Below are positions 1 to 8,499 of a DNA stretch of 13,153 nt, piece by piece. Location of the stretch: positions 1 through 13,153 of the forward strand of contig NWUY0303930785.1 in assembly GCA_004151065.3 (NCBI GenBank). The letters are read 5' to 3'. The notes under the pieces are model-generated. The model was not told where the DNA came from and made no database searches. It saw only the letters and a program-made list of their open reading frames with translations. Source of the DNA: Larix sibirica (lineage: Eukaryota; Streptophyta; Pinopsida; Pinales; Pinaceae). How positions within the stretch are numbered: position 1 is the first letter of the stretch; every line of letters starts with the position of its first letter. Position numbers and translations under genes: made by a program.

Positions 1-330
1 TTGGGTCCATAGTTATACATAATGCTCCATTATGTGTCCACAATGGCCCAAATCCATTTTGGGTTTCTATTTATGGGGTCAAAGTGAATCAAACCCCCCT
101 AAGCATTTATGATCTTATGGTGGAGAGCATAGCATCGATTCCTAAAGAGGGTATCACATGCGGGTTATGTTCCTATTATGATAGAAAGGTATTTTGGGCC
201 TAAAATTAGGTAGCACAATCTTACAGACCTGCAATATGGAATCAAATTGTATGGTACAACTTTGTCATTGACTTGGGCCCTCCAATGGATAACCAAACAT
301 ACACCTACAACTTGAGGTCAATCCCTTTCC

Positions 331-340
331 TATTTATACC
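331..340 (+). promoter_or_regulatory. TATA-like box of the 5' LTR
   Basis: TATTTATACC is conserved in the 3' LTR at 4651-4660 and sits in a well-conserved block. It is the most likely core promoter of the element, with transcription starting some 25-35 bases downstream. Assignment is by sequence and position only. Confidence 0.45.
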
Positions 341-713
341 TTTTTATTCCTCTTTGTACAACCTATCTTTGAAACCCTATCTTACAAGTACGCACTCAAA
401 TTTGTGACACATCTTGATCTAAGCTCACTTGCCTTCCATGCTCCTAGGTTGCTTGCACCTGCCATCTCCAAAACATTTATGGAGACCTCTTATGAATTAC
501 TTGGTTCCAACCTTGGAGACTTATTGATTCATCCTAAAGAATCTTTGTTGGCATAGTTCTATTCACTCCTTAGATGATTCAACCCAACAACCTCAAGGGA
601 AATTCCATCACAACTAGGAAAAGGAAGGTATCCTCCCCCATTAGGCCACACGGGTCTCTTTACTTGTCATTTTTATTCATCTATATTTTTTGGTAGTGCA
701 CCTAGTGTTATTT

Positions 714-770
714 GTATACATATATGCATGCATGCATGCATACATACATAGACATACACATATATATAGG
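714..770. repeat. GCAT/CATA/TA microsatellite in the 5' LTR
   Basis: Short alternating runs of (GCAT)n, (CATA)n and (TA)n follow the conserved GTGTTATTT. The 3' LTR carries a microsatellite at the same position, but there it is mainly (TG)15. Confidence 0.85.
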
Positions 771-1147
771 ACATCAAATACAAGTATTATTTTGCAGAAG
801 AGTTGAGTTGTGTCTATAGGACTATTCAAGGCATGGACCAATCTTGTAGCCATGTCAAAACTCTCTTTTTTGTCCCAAGTAGCTTTAACAACTACAACAA
901 CAAATATCAGGTGAGTTCATTCCATACTTTGCTTTGTCTTTTGTAGCATCAGAGTTTCTAGCTCTTAAATAAATCTTTTGTAAATTAATCCTAGATTGTT
1001 AGTTTACTCCCCTTTGTTATTTGTCATTAAAACCCTAGGTTAACATAATCAATATCTAAAACCCTAATTAACTTGGTGTCTCTCCCCTTCTCTTTGATCC
1101 TTTATTTTTTCGCTCCTACAATTTCTCAATTTTTACGTAAAATCTAG

Positions 1148-1160
1148 TGGCAACTCCACT
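1148..1160 (+). other. First primer-site-like motif, TGGCAACTCCACT
   Basis: TGGCAACTCCACT matches the motif at 1259-1271 (TGGTGACTCCGCT) at 10 of 13 positions. Both are one or two transitions from TGGCGACTCC. A doubled motif of this sort near the LTR end is, from memory, typical of plant Tat/Ogre-like gypsy elements. The downstream copy is the better primer binding site because it directly follows the probable LTR end. Confidence 0.4.
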
Positions 1161-1258
1161 TTATTTTTCTCCTTTTTAGTGGTGTGTACGGTAGGCAGTC
1201 TTCCATCCTCACCCTCATGTTGTGTGTGGTAGCACAAATATGTTCATTCACTACATTT

Positions 1259-1276
1259 TGGTGACTCCGCTATGGA
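1259..1276 (+). other. Degenerate primer binding site of the LTR element
   Basis: TGGTGACTCCGCTATGGA lies three bases after the probable LTR terminus ...ACA (1255). It resembles TGGCGACTCCGCTGGGGA, the tRNA-primer site pattern I associate with Tat/Ogre-type gypsy elements, with C to T changes at a former CpG. I do not assign the primer tRNA. The position fits, because everything beyond it lacks a copy in the other LTR. Confidence 0.5.
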
Positions 1277-3954
1277 ATTCCCTTCAACACTTTCCTCTAT
1301 TGAGCGAAGGCTCCTCCTCTCTCCTCTCTCCATTTTACTCATTTTTTCCTTGTACTATGGATTCCTCTTTCTCCACTCATAGTTTTATCCCTCTTCCTTG
1401 CTCCTCTAGGTGTTAGAATTCCCTGCATCCATTGGAATCTCTTGCCTTAGGTGTCTTAGCATTAAGATATTTTGATTTCCCATGTTGTGTTTCTTTCCTT
1501 ATCCTCACAACCCAAGTTACCCCTTTATTTTTTTTCCTCATTTCATCACCCTATAGCCTTCCTTAGGCCATAATCTCACTCATTCCTTATTTTGTGTTTA
1601 GAAGTTGTTTTCCACCCTATATCCTTCCTTTGGTCCCTCTCTCCCTCCTTCCTCCTTCTATGTTCAAAATTGATCCATAACCCCTTTTTTATGTGTTGAA
1701 TTTAGTTACATCCTTTCCCCTTCTTGAGATGAGTTCTTTGTCATCTCGTTGATGGTGAATCACAAAGCTCCCATGTCTCATCCACCTTGTCTAGTCGCCA
1801 TGGTATATGTGTTACCATGTCACCATGTGGTCTCCCCTCTCTTTGTTATCAAGGCTCCCCTCTCTTAACTTGAACCTTCATATTGGCATGAGTCTCATTG
1901 GTATAACATTCACTCTACACTCAAGTGTTCTACCATGAGAAGTCCACTTAGAATAGGTCAATGCTTGCCTTTGCTTGAGGTTGTTGGCCCCTTTTCCTCT
2001 CAATATAAATCTCATATGTGGTGATTTCGTCACATATCAGGCACCCATTGGACCAAGCATCATCGTACTCTAAATAATATTGATGCCACGACATCCCTTC
2101 TAAGAGATATATCAACTCATTTCCTTGGTCAAATCTATACCCCTCGATGTAATCACCCCATTAAATTAGATATGGGGATGATTTAACATCCATCTCCTTC
2201 CTATTCACCTACACTTATTTTCTCAAGGAAATTCCCCCCTCGCCCCTCTCTGGATTCTCATGCTCTCCCTTGCTCCTTTATTTTCCTCTTACCTTGGTCC
2301 TCCAAACACTTGGGGAAGCTTCCTTCTTTTCATATACTTTCTTAGATGTATTCGGTCGTACTAGTTGCATAAGGTTTCCATATTTTACTATGTTTTATCA
2401 AGTTGAATGAAGCTCATCTCATTTGAGACATTTGCAGGGCCATCTTGAGCCTTATGTTGTTGGTATTCCTCGAATTTGATGGTTCATGTTCTTTCTCTCT
2501 TTTTATCATCTCTCTCCTTTGGTCCCTCCACTCCTTGTTGAGCCTTATTCCTCACTTTGAACAATTTCCACTCCTCTCCTCTTTCTTTCTTTTCGTAAGG
2601 AGGTTATGCTTCTTGTATCATTGGGTCTCCTTTGCCCTACTCCTTAGTCGCTAGATTTCTCTTTTTGGGACATTTGACCCCTTTTCTCTCTTTTTATTCA
2701 ATTTCCCTGACACTCTCAAGACAACATCTCCTTCTCTCACCTTTTTTTGTCTTTTTTCCTTCTTCTCCCTTTGGTTCCTCCCATGATTGCAACATTTTGA
2801 TTTGGTTCTTCCTAGGTTTTTATCTTGAGTACAACCCTATTCAATATGAATTTTCCCTTGTTAGGGATAACCATCACATCCTTGGTCTCTCTCATAATAT
2901 GTTATTTGTGATTGGTTTTTATTGTGTATCCTGTGTTGATAGAGTCCCTTCTATGGAATTGACACATTCTTCATGTTTCCTCTTGTGTCCCATGTTTTTG
3001 ATATCACTATACCAATTTTATTGCCTCACATCTTCAATAATGCCTCTCAATTGTTGATTCTCTATGTCTTTGTTGATGTCACCTTGCCATCGATGACACT
3101 TTTCTAATCAATCATTGTCTTTTACCTTTATTGATGTCACTTCACCATTGTTGTCACCTTCAATGGTTCCTTTTAACATCCTCACCTCTCACCTCTTGCA
3201 TCTTCTTCTTCACTCACTTTCTATCTTTCACTAGGAGTTGTTGTCAATATCACTTTTTCCACTCTAAGCAAGCTATTATCTTTTGTTATGTAATTACCCA
3301 ACTTGTTCAAGCATGCTCCTACACGCTCAATACCCACCCTCAAGTAAATATAGGCATATTGCCTACAATTGTTGTCTCTCCCTCCATTTCATTTCATGAT
3401 CTAGCTACTGTACCTATTTCATGATAGTTGGGTTCATTTCATGATGCAACTCTTCCTTACAAATTTTATCTATTATATTTTTGCATGATGGTTAAAATTT
3501 ATTACTCATTCTCCAGTCTCATCATTTACATTTCACAGTTTAGCTACTATCATTTACTGACATGGTAGTTAAGCTTAATTATTCCCTTATCCTTCACATT
3601 CTTTTTTATCATGCATATAATGTCTCTCAACCTTTCTTTCTTCTTTTCCTTGCATATCCTTGATATCATATTTCTTGCATAAGTGTGTTGCAGCTTTGCT
3701 CTTCACATTAATTATCGAGGCATGTGGTACCCATGCAAAAGACTGGTGCTTTAGTGAAGTCAAACAATGGAGATTGCCCCTGCGCCTTATATGGTCATTA
3801 TCTCATATTACACACACTAGCAAGCAAACCCCCAAGCATTGTCACTTTGCTTTTGGTGTTGCTCTTATTTTCACTGTATCTTTTTTCACTTTGTTTGCTT
3901 CTCTGCCTCCTTGCAACTTGTTATTATTCCCATCTCCTACACAATGGTACGTAC
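1277..3954 (+). mobile_element. Internal region of a non-autonomous LTR element, non-coding and pyrimidine-rich
   Basis: This 2.7-kb stretch lies between the primer site and the purine tract. I see no protease, reverse transcriptase, RNase H or integrase motif in any frame, so the element looks non-autonomous (LARD-like). The + strand is strongly biased to T and C over most of its length; for example 47 of 60 bases at 2701-2760 are pyrimidines. That bias makes TAA, TAG and TGA rare and produces spurious Phe/Leu/Ser-rich open frames of up to 141 codons (2632-3057). These have no domain or start context and are not called as genes. Loss of a former gag-pol by deletion is possible, but no remnant is visible. 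Confidence 0.6.
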
Positions 3955-3964
3955 AAAGGGGGAA
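3955..3964 (+). other. Polypurine tract before the 3' LTR
   Basis: AAAGGGGGAA interrupts a pyrimidine-rich region and is followed two bases later by TGTAGTG, a plausible LTR start with the usual TG. It lies about 354 bases upstream of where the window's 5' LTR copy begins to align, which agrees with the 5' LTR being cut by the window edge. Confidence 0.55.
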
Positions 3965-4055
3965 TATGTAGTGTGTGGATTTGACACATTAGTACTCACA
4001 GATGCCTACCCACCTGGAGGTTGCGATATATAGTTTACTATTGTGTCACATTCAT

Positions 4056-4080
4056 ACGTGACTCAGCCAATGATGTCATG
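4056..4080 (+). promoter_or_regulatory. Cluster of bZIP-type and CCAAT-like sites in U3
   Basis: Within 23 bases there are ACGTG (4056), TGACTCA (4059-4065), CCAAT (4067-4071) and TGATGTCA (4071-4078). TGACTCA and TGATGTCA are classical bZIP-type cores. The position, in the probable U3 upstream of the TATA-like box, suits an LTR enhancer. The matches are short and function is inferred. Confidence 0.3.
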
Positions 4081-4650
4081 ATACTTCTCTACACATCCTT
4101 CTATGATGGATCACCTTACTTGAGTCTCCCTAACTTAGCATAGACGTATGAACTCTTATGGGTATATAACACTTTGGTAGGGCTTTGGTTGCCTTCCCTC
4201 TCTTGGTTTTTGGCCCCTGATCATCAATTTATCTCTTATTGACTCTTAGGGAACTTATTTGGGGTATTTAGTAGATTTATGGGTTTAGTTTGTTGTGTTT
4301 ACTAGCTTTATGGGTTCAATTTAGGGTGCACTGTAACCTAGAATGCTCCATTATGAGTCCACAGCCGTCAAAATCCATTTTAGGTTTCTATTTGTGGGTC
4401 AAAGTGTTTCAAATCCCCTTTACCATTCTTAATATCATGATGAAGAGCATACTATGGATTTCAAAAGAGTGTACCACACTTATGTTTCATAGCTACCAGA
4501 ACAAGGGCATTTTATGCCTAAAAACCCATGACATAGTCTTACAAAACCCACAATATGGAGTTGAATCACACTATATGACTTTATTATATGACTTGGGCAC
4601 TCCAACAAATAACCTAATGCACAACTATGCCTTGAGTTCAGTCCCTTGCC

Positions 4651-4660
4651 TATTTATACC
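4651..4660 (+). promoter_or_regulatory. TATA-like box of the 3' LTR
   Basis: TATTTATACC is identical to 331-340 in the 5' LTR and has the same CCTTTCC/CCTTGCC left flank. Conservation between diverged copies supports a former core promoter. Confidence 0.4.
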
Positions 4661-5045
4661 TTTATATTCTTCTTTATATAGCCTCTTCAAACAAACTATC
4701 TTTGAAACCCTATCTTGCAGGTATACACTTGTGTTTGTAACAGGTCTTATTTTGAGCTATATTCCACCTCTACCAATCTCTTGGGCTACTTGCACCTATC
4801 GTCTCTAGAACATCTATAGGGACCTCATGTGATTAGTTTGGATTCAATCTTGAAGGATTGTTGATTCATCTCAAGGCATCCTCACTAGCATAGTTCCATT
4901 CATACATTGGATGATTCAACCCTACAACCTCAAGGAAGGTTCTATCCTAGCTAGGGAAAACGAGGTACAATCTATGTAGAGGGAATTTGGGTTTCTCTAC
5001 TCATCACTTTCATTAATTTACCTTTTATAGGAATTAGTGTTATTT

Positions 5046-5054
5046 GCATGCATG

Positions 5055-5087
<33 letters not shown>

Positions 5088-5105
5088 ACGTGCACATGCA
5101 TGTGT
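5046..5105. repeat. (TG)15 microsatellite with flanking GCAT/CACGTG repeats
   Basis: GCAT repeats lead into 15 uninterrupted TG units (5057-5086), then a 14-base perfect palindrome TGTGCACGTGCACA (5083-5096) and CATGCATGTG. It occupies the same site as the microsatellite at 714-770. The His/Thr-rich minus-strand frame here (4972-5187) is a product of the repeat and is not a gene. Confidence 0.9.
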
Positions 5106-5211
5106 ATTTGTATTGGAGATCAAGTACATATATTTTTTTATATAAAAGTTGAACTGTGTGTGTAGGATTATTTGAGACTTGGATCACTCTTGGAGATCTA
5201 TTACAGCTATT

Positions 5212-5530
5212 TGTTAGGATAATCTTGACTAAGTTGACTCAGTTATAGAGTAATTAATACAACCTTGATATGGTCAAATGGGTTTATGGGCCCATGGTTT
5301 TTTGGGTAACCCATGGTATTTTCCCATGGTATTAGTGTGTGATGAAGCCTACTTAAAGGCTTAAGTAACTCCATTGTAAGATGTATGTATGTGGTCGATG
5401 TTGGATGGATCGACCATGCCTTGGATGGATTGGTCAAGGATAGTAGATCTATTGGCCAAGGATACTTTATTGATTGTTAGTTTTCTTTGTAAAAGTATGA
5501 GGAAGAAGAAACCAATAGCCATTTTTGGAT
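5212..5530 (+). repeat. Possible second LTR, Copia-like, right end undefined
   Basis: The sequence starts TGTTAGGATAATC exactly where the neighbouring 3' LTR loses homology. It includes three CCCATGG copies (5291, 5310, 5323). It also has a decayed TATA-like stretch, AGCCTACTTAAAGGCTTAAG (about 5345), followed by AACTCCATTGTAAG, a layout resembling the U3/R of plant Copia LTRs. I found no clear CA end, no initiator-Met primer site (TGGTATCAGAGC) and no second copy. It may be a solo or truncated LTR. Alternatively it is unrelated sequence joined by deletion. Confidence 0.3.
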
Positions 5531-5707
5531 TAGTGTTGAATTAGTAGTAAGGCCCAAAGAGGTGATTAAAGACCAAATGACTCTAACTTCTTCCAGAAAG
5601 AAGGAAATTTAGTCTTACCAGAATAAGTGAATGGGCTGCCCATTACCCTCCAAAGCATGGAATCACAATCTCAATAAAGACTAAATGTTCCCCTCTTTAG
5701 GGAATAG

Positions 5708-5926
5708 GTGTGCCAAGAAACAATAAGAGGAATGAAGCTCAAATTGATTGGGCTCAAGTTTAAGCACCCTCTGCTACTAAATCGTATAGCTACACGAGAA
5801 TTTGATGAGGAAAAAGAAAGAAAAAGATGGAGAGAGGGAGAACTGGTAATAGGATACCATGAAAAGGGTTCCATCACACAATTTGTGGCATATGACATTA
5901 GGAAAACATGTAGAGATCAGAATTAA
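5708..5926 (+). pseudogene. Charged open frame, possibly a LINE ORF1 remnant
   Basis: This 72-codon frame has a very hydrophilic middle (REFDEEKERKRWREGELV) ending near AYDIRKTCRDQN. A second frame opens at 5926 (ATG, 47 codons to 6069) with GGYFDCTRMYKTSKSRGN. The two could be one former ORF split by a frameshift near 5926. They lie just upstream of an endonuclease-like segment, where a LINE ORF1 would be. I see no zinc knuckle or other diagnostic motif, so this is composition and context only. The overlapping minus-strand frames (5671-5898, 5777-5986) look like shadows. Confidence 0.25.
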
Positions 5927-6069
5927 TGACCAAGAAAGTAAGAAAAGAAGAAGGATCACTCTCTGGGGGATATTTTGATTGCACAAGGATGTATAAAACC
6001 TCTAAGTCAAGGGGTAATGATGGGCCACTAGATTGTATGATTATAAGTCCCATCCTACATCTAATATGA
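5926..6069 (+). pseudogene. 47-codon frame continuing the ORF1-like remnant
   Basis: It starts MTKKVRKEEGSLSGGYFD and continues with CTRMYKTSKSRGNDGP. It overlaps the stop of the preceding frame by one base in a +1 register, as expected if one coding region was split by an indel. Family not recognised. Confidence 0.2.
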
Positions 6070-6122
6070 TATATTTGTATGCCCTAAAAGACTAAAACCT
6101 ACATGAAACTCTATGGATTATG

Positions 6123-6410
6123 ATGAATGTACGTAGCTTAAATATTAGAACCTTAGTTGACTAATCTCAATGACTGGAAAACCTATTTCACATGAAGAAA
6201 CAAGGGATCATGTCCGATTTTAATATCATAGGATGCCAATCTTTTAAGATGACATCATAATCACAATCCAAACCATTTGATTCGTTGATTGAGGCATTTA
6301 GAGTGTAGGAAGAAAGGGACAAGTTCCTTATAACTAGCTTGCATGATTATAGGAGTCAGGGGGATAGACATCCTTCAATCAAGGATTGATTAAAGATTTA
6401 GTTAGATATT
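6123..6410 (+). pseudogene. Decayed LINE AP-endonuclease-like N-terminus
   Basis: In the frame from ATG 6123, the peptide begins MNVRSLNIRTLVD, like the xxWNVRGL start of plant LINE endonucleases with the metal-binding Asn. After two stops (6162, 6171) it continues as HMKKQGIMSDFNIIGCQSFK, where the family has a hydrophobic strand then LQExK carrying the catalytic Glu, here replaced by Ser. The spacing of 33 residues is slightly longer than usual. A further stop is at 6258. Beyond it, KKGTSS and RGIDILQSRID (other frames, 6330-6400) vaguely match the GGT...GxDPxQR part. No reverse transcriptase follows. The resemblance is by eye. Confidence 0.35.
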
Positions 6411-6419
6411 TTCAATTAT

Positions 6420-7245
6420 AAATAAGGTTAGAATGGATATAATAGTAACTCTCATGTGTTCTATTGTTGTTAATAAATCTGCAAGGTATATTCAAGTTGT
6501 AGGAGAAGGTTGTTTTGATGTTATGTTATGTTATGTATTTTTAGGAATAAATAGTATTGATTTAGCTAAATTTGAGTTCGTGTTGAATTATTTAAGGTTG
6601 TTGTATCTACCTTGGGTAAGATCCCACTCAAGGTCAGGCAAAGAACCCTTGTAGTTGTAGTAATTTAATTTATGAACTTTTTATCACAGTGATTTTAGCC
6701 TATTGTAGTTTTGTTTAGTGAGATTAATTTAGTAGTATTTATGAATTCTTGTATTTCCTTCCATTGTCAGCTTATAAAGAACTTGCTACTCTTTAGGATT
6801 ATGGTGTCCACTACTTTGGTTTGCATCTTGTGGATCTAAGTATGATCACTGTTAGGTTCAAAACCATTGATTGGATGATATTTTCACACCAGTTATTCAT
6901 CTACTTAAATAGTGGCTGCAACATTCTTCACTCCTTACTTCTTAAATGGGTATTTAAAAGTGCGGGCCTCCAACCAAGTAGTTGATTGGTTAGTGATTGA
7001 GAAATCAAAGTTGGGCATCTTCTTTAGTTCAAGAGTGTGCACATTTAATTTTAAGATTAGCAAGCTTCATTAATTCTTTTGTTTTAAGCATATGTTTGTT
7101 GTTAATATTTCCTTAAGATTGTAGTACATTGTGTAGCACTTGAACATTCCTTGTTAAATCAACCTTGGTAGTAACAAGCCAATAACCTTATAACCTCATT
7201 ATCCTTTTCAAGGGAATACGAGTGAAGCTTATGAACTAGTTGTTT
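6420..7245. other. No gene recognised; possible non-coding tail of a retroelement
   Basis: Apart from (TTATG)3 at 6521-6535 there is no clear feature. The 73-codon frame at 6433-6654 has no recognisable domain. Because the stretch runs into a purine tract and LTR-like start at 7246-7258, it may be the 3' non-coding part of a retroelement. No RNase H or integrase motif was seen. Confidence 0.35.
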
Positions 7246-7257
7246 AGGGGAGGGAAG
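7246..7257 (+). other. Polypurine tract of another LTR element
   Basis: AGGGGAGGGAAG is an uninterrupted 12-purine run and is followed at once by TGTTCAAATAAGG, a good LTR start. This is the arrangement expected at an internal/3' LTR boundary. Confidence 0.45.
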
Positions 7258-7646
7258 TGTTCAAATAAGGCATCACATTAGATTAATTAATAATTAATAA
7301 TTAATATTAAATTCCTTTAACTACATAAATAATGCATAATGCCCATAATTGAGTACAAGGGAAAAATTTAAGGATCTATAATTTTCTTGAGTAAAATATT
7401 TGTATCTATGGAGTTTGGGCCAATTGGTTAAGAAAAAAATGGAAATTGACTAATTTTCTTTTGGAAAAAAACTTTGAAAATTAGCCCATAGGAAAAAGTA
7501 TGTCCCTTGGTTAGCACATTCTTGGAAGATTAATTAAAATATGGTTAAGGAGTTCAACAATGTTGTTTTAATTCCTTGGCCTATCAGCGATATTGAAATT
7601 TAAACACCATTTGTTGAGTATGGAAAATTATTTATAATTATGATAA
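7258..7646 (+). repeat. Putative start of a 3' LTR, right end undefined
   Basis: It begins TGTTCAAAT directly after the polypurine tract and is AT-rich, with ATTAATA-type repeats at 7283-7310. There is no second copy in the window to prove it and no visible CA terminus. The coordinates mark only the AT-rich part before the decayed frame at 7647. Confidence 0.35.
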
Positions 7647-8204
7647 TTAAGCCCATGTTCCAACTTAATTGTTGTACACTTTCTACAGCTAAGCATCTTT
7701 TTGCTATGCCTTCTAGTTGGAGATCTAAAGATACAATGTTCTTTGATTCTTCCCCTTCTTCCTTTGGATACTTTTCCATTTAGTGGAGTTGATGGAGAAG
7801 CACTTTACTCTAGGATCCTTTATTCCTTTTGAGATAAATTGGGATGTAATTTCTTCTTTGATAAGGATGACATTGGTTTAAGCTTGGGTGGTTGAGTTGA
7901 TGCTGATAATCTCAGTTGTTCTACATATATTTTTGGAGATTCCAATGAAGCATTCTTCTTTGATGATCCTCATCCTTTGGGTTTATTACTTTTCTTTTTT
8001 CCTTAGACAAGCAAGGTTGTTGGACTTGAAATTTGCAAATGGCTTGTTTGTTGGCAAGCCCGAATTCATGTCCTCACAATTGACTATCTAAATCCATGGA
8101 AAATTATTGTATCAAAAGGTGTTTTGTACTTAGCGAGAAGTCACTTATTTCATGCTCAACGTGGAGCTCACAAGTGGTACTTTAATCAAATAATTAAATA
8201 TTAA
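7647..8204 (+). pseudogene. Unidentified decayed reading frame with three stops
   Basis: One frame runs 186 codons with stops only at 7830, 7893 and 8004, far fewer than expected in AT-rich DNA. The last parts read like protein: DKDDIGLSLGG, IFGDSNEAFFFDDPHPLG and, after the third stop, KVVGLEICKWLVCWQARIHV, NPWKIIVSKGVLYLARS and HAQRGAHKWYFNQ. The third stop is embedded in TTTTTTCCTTAG, which also looks like a 3' splice acceptor, so an intron boundary at 8006 is possible. I cannot name the family. An overlapping 67-codon frame (7888-8091) is more hydrophobic and seems less likely. Confidence 0.3.
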
Positions 8205-8499
8205 GTAAACAAAAAAAATTATAATGTCATCTCTAACCTAAATTTCAAAACAAAAGATATATATATTTCAATTAGTTCAAACTAAAAGAATTATTTTTTT
8301 TCAAGAATAAAAAGGTTTGTACTTTTACTATAATAAAAATAAAAAAGTACTCCTCCATACAGTGATTCCAAATAAACAGAAAACCAAGTTTCTGTTATAT
8401 GTCCATCATCAAAAACATATTCAAATTTTGTCAAAAAAAACAAAAAAAAATGGAAGACATTCCTAATAACAGTCCATCCAAGAAAATCACGAAATAAAA
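8205..8499. other. AT-rich, no gene; possibly 3' flank of the minus-strand LINE remnant
   Basis: The stretch contains A- and T-runs (8212-8219, 8294-8301, 8434-8449). It lies downstream of the RNase H remnant on the minus strand and could include its 3' untranslated region. No clear poly-A tail with target duplication was found. Confidence 0.3.

Larger units (their letters stand above)
1..1255 (+). repeat. 5' LTR of an old LTR retrotransposon, left end outside the window
   Basis: Bases 1-845 align collinearly with 4321-5192. Shared blocks include AATGCTCCATTATG (21 and 4342), TATTTATACC (331 and 4651), an identical 21-base block at 363-383 and 4696-4716, and GTGTTATTT (705 and 5037). The two copies differ by many substitutions and several small indels, so the insertion is old. 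I place the LTR end at about 1255 (...CTACA) because a primer-site-like motif starts three bases later. Bases 846-1255 have no partner in the other LTR, which is cut off there. AAACCCTA-type runs near 1031 and 1060, and the paired GGCGACTCC-like motifs, resemble Ty3/gypsy Tat-Ogre lineage LTR ends as I remember them. If the other LTR starts at 3967, about 350 bases of this one lie left of the window. Confidence 0.72.
3967..5211 (+). repeat. 3' LTR of the same element, truncated at its right end
   Basis: It starts with TG directly after the polypurine tract. From 4321 to 5192 it aligns with 1-845 of the 5' LTR, including the TATA-like box and the 21-base identical block at 4696-4716. It carries a 13-base insertion between these two landmarks. 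Homology fades at about 5192, and a sequence starting TGTTAGG follows at 5212. The final roughly 400 bases, including the counterpart of 846-1255, are missing and I did not find them elsewhere in the window. An insertion or deletion at this point is the simplest explanation. Confidence 0.65.

Noticed and set aside
1860-1940. tRNA-like wording around TTGGTATAACATTCACTC
   Set aside because: No cloverleaf can be formed with a proper acceptor stem and T arm.
2445-3057. Overlapping + strand frames of 69 and 141 codons
   Set aside because: They are Leu/Phe/Ser-rich products of pyrimidine-rich DNA inside the LTR element, with no domain or plausible start context.
3131-4033. Several + strand frames of 64-103 codons
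   Set aside because: They overlap each other in different registers, cross the polypurine tract and LTR start, and show no protein-family motif.
4290-4808. 172-codon + strand frame
   Set aside because: It is the longest frame in the window but lies wholly inside the LTR. The homologous stretch of the 5' LTR is not open in the same way, so it is chance.
4972-5187. Minus-strand frame with a His/Thr run
   Set aside because: The run is the translation of the (TG)15 microsatellite.
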